This document shows, piece by piece, positions 58,890 to 64,000 of a stretch of 64,000 nt of DNA. The position numbers were made by a program, and so were the translations under genes. Each line of letters starts with the position of its first letter. The first letter of the stretch is position 1. The notes beneath the pieces are model-generated. The model was not told the origin of the DNA, searched no databases, and saw only the letters and a list, made by a program, of their open reading frames with translations. The stretch is from Hydnum rufescens UP504 (lineage: Eukaryota > Basidiomycota > Agaricomycetes > Cantharellales > Hydnaceae): positions 44,018 through 108,017 of the forward strand of contig MU128935.1 in assembly GCA_014904985.1 (NCBI GenBank). The letters are read 5' to 3'.

Positions 58890-60236
58890 AGCTACCTCAG
58901 CGTCGACTGGAAACGATATCCGACCCATACTATTCCGAATTGGTAATCATCCGATGCCCAGATATTCGCGTACAACGTCATCGCGCCGACGATGTGCCAG
59001 CACCCATTATTCCCCCCCTGTTCGGCCCGACGATACCACTATGACCCCGGGTCGATGATGTCCCTAGCATGTAGCATCAGTAAATTTCTCCTTACCTTTT
59101 CGCCTCTTCCAGTTTACTTGTTCTTTGGGTTTACTGGCCTCCCTTCATCATATGGTTCTTCCGTCAGTGATGTCCTCTCAGCACTGATTCGTATACCCTC
59201 CTGGCAAGCCTCCGTCCCCGGAGTATATTCCCTCATCGTGTCATCGTCTGTAGTCTCAAGAAAATCCGACTTCCTTAACCCCCTTTTACGACCCTTCTAG
59301 GACCTCCAAATTCCCCTACCATATATTCCTCCTTTTGTCCCCCAGTAGACGATAACTTCTATTCCCACCAGAGGTCTCCTTTTTTTTTTTTGAATGCTAA
59401 AGATGCCTTGTGGCATCATGAGTTTCGATTCCGCTTTTGTTTTTTAGAGCTTATATTATAGAGTTCGTGACTGGTTGCGCAAGTTTGGCGACGTGGTTTT
59501 GGCCTTGCTTTTGCGTGTCGTTACGCCGCAGGTCACCGGAGGGGAAATACGTAAGTGGATACTTGAGAGATCGTTTACCGTTAAATTCTCAAGATGTAGC
59601 AATTAGGTGATAGTGCAGTGGATTCATCATATCATGGGAATTTACCACCCAGGTCCATAGTCCCTACACAGTTCCGAAATTTGGTGGATGGATTTTAGGA
59701 ACAAAGTAGGTGTTTACCAGAGTACTGTAGTCCAAGGCGCGAGTGACAACTTTAAAAGTCAGAGAAGTGCTGATGAATCAGATAAATAGGGTCTTTCACG
59801 ATAACAAAAATGAGGCAAAAATGGTACAAAAACAACAGAAAACCAATTCAGTTGGCCTCAAAAATGGTGTTTTTGGGTTCATTTGAGCTCTATCTTAAAA
59901 CACCCTAATGATGAGTGAATGATTCATAGTATTTTCAGACAGTGTCAATGAGACTTGCATATCCTTCATAAAAAGAAATGGGCTGGTATTTACTACATCT
60001 ATGAACTCTTCACTTCGCCGATCCGCCTTCCCTTTGATCGTCAAGATGGTCCGTCCGAAGCTTGCGGTCTGATTGATCACGTAATCTCACTGTGTCGGCA
60101 ACTTCCATCCACAGTTGGCGCCAGTTTCGCCACGATCAGGCCTCTAAAATCCTGAATACCGCAGCTTGTTAGCGTAGATCACGGCGAGATAAACGCCTAT
60201 TGGGCTGTGTTCGTTTATATCTTACTGTCGATCACA
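58890..60236. other. Long intergenic region, no gene recognised
   Basis: About 1.3 kb with only short frames (for example + 58992-59300), a poly-T run at 59381-59391 and no recognisable motif. It contains the 3' flank of the GTPase and the promoter of the NLR-like gene. Confidence 0.5.
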
Positions 60237-63200
60237 ATGGGGGATCCCTTCCCTGTGATTAGTGAGTATGAAGACGAGGGATTGAAAGACAACTCATCCG
60301 TGGCTATTCTCAGATGCCGGTGATGGGGGTGCTGGAACACACGGTGGTATTGGTGGTCGTGGAGGGGATGTACATCTCCACTCCCATAATCGTGAGTCCC
60401 TTGCTTATCCATCTGGACAGTATCCATACCTATGCTCTTCCAGATGCACCAGAATCTTCTGGACTTCTAATGTCCTTGCCTCGAGCGAATTATGCGAGGC
60501 ATGACTCTGGCCGTAAGAATCCTCCATCGGCATGCCTCGAGGGCACTCGTGTTGCCATATTGGATGAAATTATATCATGGTCGGAGAGCGCGAATGGCGA
60601 AAGACCTCCTGTGTACTGGCTCAGCGGACTCGCTGGCATCGGCAAATCGACTATCGCAAATACCGTTGCTCAACGTGCCCAAGAGAAAGACACGCTAGGC
60701 GCCACTTTCTTCTTTTCTCGAAGCGACAACCCCTTGCGGGACCCCCAGCTCGTATTCCCAACACTCGCTTTCCAACTCGCCCAATCAGAGAGTGCGTTCA
60801 AGGACGTCATCCTGGAAGCTCTAGGACAAGATCCGACAGTTGGACACAAGCAACTGTTGCCTCAGCTTCAGGCGTTAATCTTGACACCCCTTCTGAAAAT
60901 CAATCCCCACCGGCGTCCAATACTTATAATCCTTGATGCTCTCGATGAGTGTGATGAGAGGGTGCCGCAGATATTCTACGACTGGTGTTCTCACACGCAA
61001 TCCAAATACCTTTCCTCCGTGTCTTGATCAGCTGTCGTCCACAACCTCACCTATCCTCAGTTTTCAACAAAGTCACGAATCTCGAAAGACTGTTCTTCAT
61101 AATATCGAGGCCGTCTGTCGTTCAGGAGGACATCCGCTCTTACATCTCCTTTGAATTGGTCCAAGATTTCCAGAGAAACTTGATCTTTCTATGCGGACGA
61201 TTGGGCGACGGATGCCCAGAGGAACTTGCTCGTAGAGAAGTCCGGAGGCTATTCATCTACTGCCGCTACGGCAATTCGATTCATCGGGGACGATCGTGTG
61301 CGGGACCCTCCCGCACATTTAAGGCTTGTACTCAACACCCGGTCTGCGCAAGAAGAAGGAGCGACGCCCTATTCGCAGCTGGATGAGCTCTACACGGGGG
61401 TCCTCCGCACCTCTCTTTCCGTGGCTAATCAGACGCAGATTCTGAAGCGATTTCAAATCGTTGTTGGGAGCATTGTGATCTTGCGCGAACCTCTCCCATT
61501 GGACTCCTTGGCTCGATTTGTCAAGTTCGAAAGATACATTGTTGAAGCCTACCTTGTATCATCTTCACTCAGTAATCATCCCACCGTCCGATATTCATCA
61601 GGCACCTCGCATTTACCATCCTTCATTTCTCGAATTTATCACGGATGCGTCGCGATGCTCCCTGACGGGCTTCGTCATTATTCCCTAAGCCAGAGCAGGA
61701 ATTACGCCATGCGGCCCGATGCTTTGAACTCATGAGGACACATCTAAAGCGGGATGTAGCTGGTATCCTGGATCCGTCGCTTCTGAACGCGGAGGATGGA
61801 CGGATTCGATGAGAAAGTGAGGAATGCATTGCCACCGCAAGTGCAAGTATGCATGCCGCTATTGGGCGTCACATCTATCCGGGTGTGAGTTAGGGAGAGA
61901 AGAGGGTGGTGGATGCACTGGAGGTGTTCTCGAGGCGATCGATTCTATGGTGGCTTCGAAGCAATGAGTCTGATTAGGAGTCTATCAAGTGCTGCAAGCT
62001 TGAATTCAAGAGCATACCAGCTGGGCGGTATGTGCATTTCATACTGATCCTGATTACCTAGCCAGTGATTCTTGTGACAGGATACGCTCAAAATGTGACT
62101 CGACTTTAGTAACGATGCTGTCTGATGGCTATCCGATTCATTCTTGCTCACTGGGAAGTCATAGGAGAGAGTGCGTTTACATGTGTATCATTCTGCGTTG
62201 CCTTTCACGCCCCACGGACAGTGCACTGTATGCAGCATATCGGGAGGATCAAATGCATTGCATCAGGGTACTGCAAGGTGTGGAGTCTGAATGGTCACAG
62301 ACCTTGACTATATTACGTGGCCATTTCGCATGAGGTTACAAGCATTGTGCTTTTCGCCTGATGGATTCCGCCTTGCATCAGGCTCCTATGATCACACATG
62401 TATGGTTGTGGGATGCCATGTCTGGTGCACCCATTGCTGAACTAGAGGGCCATTCTGGTTGGATTACAAGCATCATATTTTCACCGGATGGATTCCGTCT
62501 TGCATCAGGCTCCTATGATTGTACCCTCTGCTTGTGGGATGCTGTGTCTGGCATGTCCATTGCCAAACTAGAGGGCCATTCTGGTCCAGTGATGAGCATT
62601 GCATTTTCACCCAATGGATTATCACCTTGCATCAGGCTCCCATGACCACAGCATATGGTTATGGGATGCTGTGTCTGGTGTGCCCATTACCACACTAGCA
62701 GGCCATTCTGATTCAGTTATAAGTGTTGCATTTTCACCCAATGGATTGCACCTTGTATCAGGCTCCAGTGATTCCACCCTATGGTTGTGGGATGCTGTGT
62801 CTCTTGAACCCATTGCCCAACTAAAGGGCCATACTGGATGGGGTTAGGACAGTTGCATTTTCACCCAATGGATTGTTCCTTGCATCAGGTCTCCAGGATT
62901 GTACTGCTGTGGTTGTGGAATGGCATGTCTGGCATGCCTATTGCCAAACTGGAGGGCCATTCTAGTTGGATTACTACATTGTGGCCTTTTCACCTGATGG
63001 ATTATTCCTTGCATCAGGCTCTGATGATCATACCTTATACTTGTGGGATGTGCATGTCTAGCACAGCAATTGCCCACCTAGGAGGGCCATTCTGGCCAGT
63101 CACAGACATTGCATTTTCACCTGATGGATTGCATCTTGCATCAGGCTCTGATGATCACACCCTATACTTGTGGGATGTCATGTCTGGCACACACATTGCC

Positions 63201-64000
63201 CAAATAAAGGCCATTCTGGTTCAGTTACAGGTGTTGCATTTTCACCTGATGGATTTCACCTTGCATCAGGCTCCCATGATCATACCCTACGCTTGTGGGA
63301 TGTCATGTCTGGTGTGCCCCTTGTTGAACTGGACCAGCACTTTGATTCAATTGGGACCCTTGTATTCTCCCCTGATGGGCTGCATCTTGCATCTGGCTCC
63401 TATGATAAAAACCTACGGCTGTGGGATGCCATGTCTGGAATGCCCATTGGAAATTCAAGGGATGATTCAGGTTGGGTAGGTCTGCTGCATTTTCACCTGA
63501 TGGATTGCGCCTTGCATCTAGTTCCTCTGATCATACCATATGGTTGTGGGATGCAATGTCTGGTGCACCCATTGCTGATCTGGAGGGCCATAGTGGAATG
63601 ATTATGGCTGTTGCATTTTCACCTGATGGCTTGTGCCTTGCATCAGGTTCAGCAGATTGTACTGTGCAGGTCTGGGATGGCATGTCAGGGGTCCCTATTG
63701 CCAAACTAGATGGTCATTCTCATTGGTCAGCTATGACATTGCCTTTTCACCAGATGGATTACTCCTTGCATCAGGTTCCCATGATCATACTCTCCAGTTG
63801 TGGGATGTTATGTCTTGGCACCCATAGCAAAACTAGAGGGCCATACTAGTTGGATTACAACTGTTGCCTTTTCACCCGATGGATTGTCCCTTGCATCAGG
63901 CTCCAATGATCAAACACTACAGTTGTGGGACACCATGTCTGGCATGCTCATTGCAAAACTGGAAAAATGTCCTGATCCAGTTACAACCATTACATTTTCT
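60237..64000 (+). CDS. NACHT-WD40 NLR-like protein, frame-broken, cut by right edge
   Basis: Fungal NLR-like proteins with NACHT and WD40 repeats act in self/non-self recognition and cell death (HET-E is the model). Two introns check in frame: MGDPFPVIN, then a Gly-rich block (AGDGGAGTHGGIGGRGG), then HAPESSGLLMSLPRANYA. The NACHT domain has Walker A YWLSGLAGIGKSTIANT, FFFSRSDNPLRDPQLVFPTL and Walker B ILIILDALDECDERVPQIF, then VLISCRPQPHLSSVF and LDELYTGVLRTSLSV. WD40 repeats run from about 62310 to the end. Frame changes near 61010 and 61190 and in the WD40 part prevent a single ORF, so it is either a pseudogene or mis-sequenced. Confidence 0.85.
62310..64000 (+). repeat. WD40 coding repeat array, about 126-bp units, cut by right edge
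   Basis: At least 13 units begin with a GGCCATTCTGG-like block (about 62451, 62574, 62701, 62827, 62960, 63085, 63210, 63336, 63460, 63587, 63712, 63838, 63960), spaced 123-133 bp. Most encode GHSG...VAFSPDG...LASGS.DHTL.LWD. Units are very similar at nucleotide level, the pattern of fast-evolving fungal WD40 arrays. The spacing departs from 126 where one-base indels shift the frame. Confidence 0.93.

Noticed and set aside
62310..64000. Regularly spaced repeats resembling a CRISPR-type array
   Set aside because: Units of about 126 bp encode WD40 motifs (GHSG, FSPDG, LWD) and there are no unique spacers; the genome is eukaryotic.

Overview
This window is eukaryotic and looks like a basidiomycete (Agaricomycete) genome, probably Ceratobasidiaceae/Rhizoctonia-like. 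The genus is an inference from gene style, not a search. The evidence is short GT-AG introns of about 45-70 bp in nearly every gene, very tight gene spacing, a NACHT-WD40 gene of the mushroom type, a chromodomain Ty3/gypsy element, and many foldback elements.

Layout. Positions 1-11.8 kb are a transposon graveyard. It holds a minus-strand Ty3/gypsy element running off the left edge, with a solo LTR inserted in its protease region (target duplication CTTCC). A foldback element follows, split by a second, oppositely oriented solo LTR (target duplication GGCTG). Next come tandem repeats, a KDZ-like fragment, a 1-kb near-perfect palindrome and a hAT transposase remnant with an AAGTC-rich flank.

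Positions 11.8-32 kb are mainly housekeeping and hypothetical genes: an LRR protein, an SDR oxidoreductase, a heat-shock-factor-binding protein (HSBP1), very-long-chain enoyl-CoA reductase (TSC13), a protein with a nucleotidyltransferase-like motif, a GH16 glycosidase, a PITH protein, a DUF4604 protein, a mitochondrial ICT1-type peptidyl-tRNA hydrolase, tRNA m7G methyltransferase TRM8 and exosome subunit RRP41.

Positions 32.2-44.3 kb hold the most unusual region: four tandem segments related to Mediator subunit 25. Two have a von Willebrand A-like N-terminus, a Gln/Pro-rich middle and an activator-binding (ACID/PTOV-like) region. Two are partial copies of the 3' part, and two foldback elements lie between the partial copies.

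Positions 44.8-59 kb return to housekeeping genes: citrate synthase, ARPC2, an ABHD11-like hydrolase, a RING protein with SUMO-interaction-like motifs (candidate SUMO-targeted ubiquitin ligase), a serine carboxypeptidase, thiamine pyrophosphokinase and a Rap/Rsr1-type GTPase. From 60.2 kb to the right edge is an NLR-like gene: Gly-rich N-terminus, NACHT domain and a long array of near-identical WD40 repeats, full of frameshifts and cut by the window end.

Across the window many conserved genes need a one-base frame change that no intron explains. Because some of these genes are normally essential (RRP41), base-calling indels in an unpolished assembly are the simplest reading, so many coding spans are given as gene extents rather than clean ORFs. 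No CRISPR array, rRNA or convincing tRNA gene was recognised.
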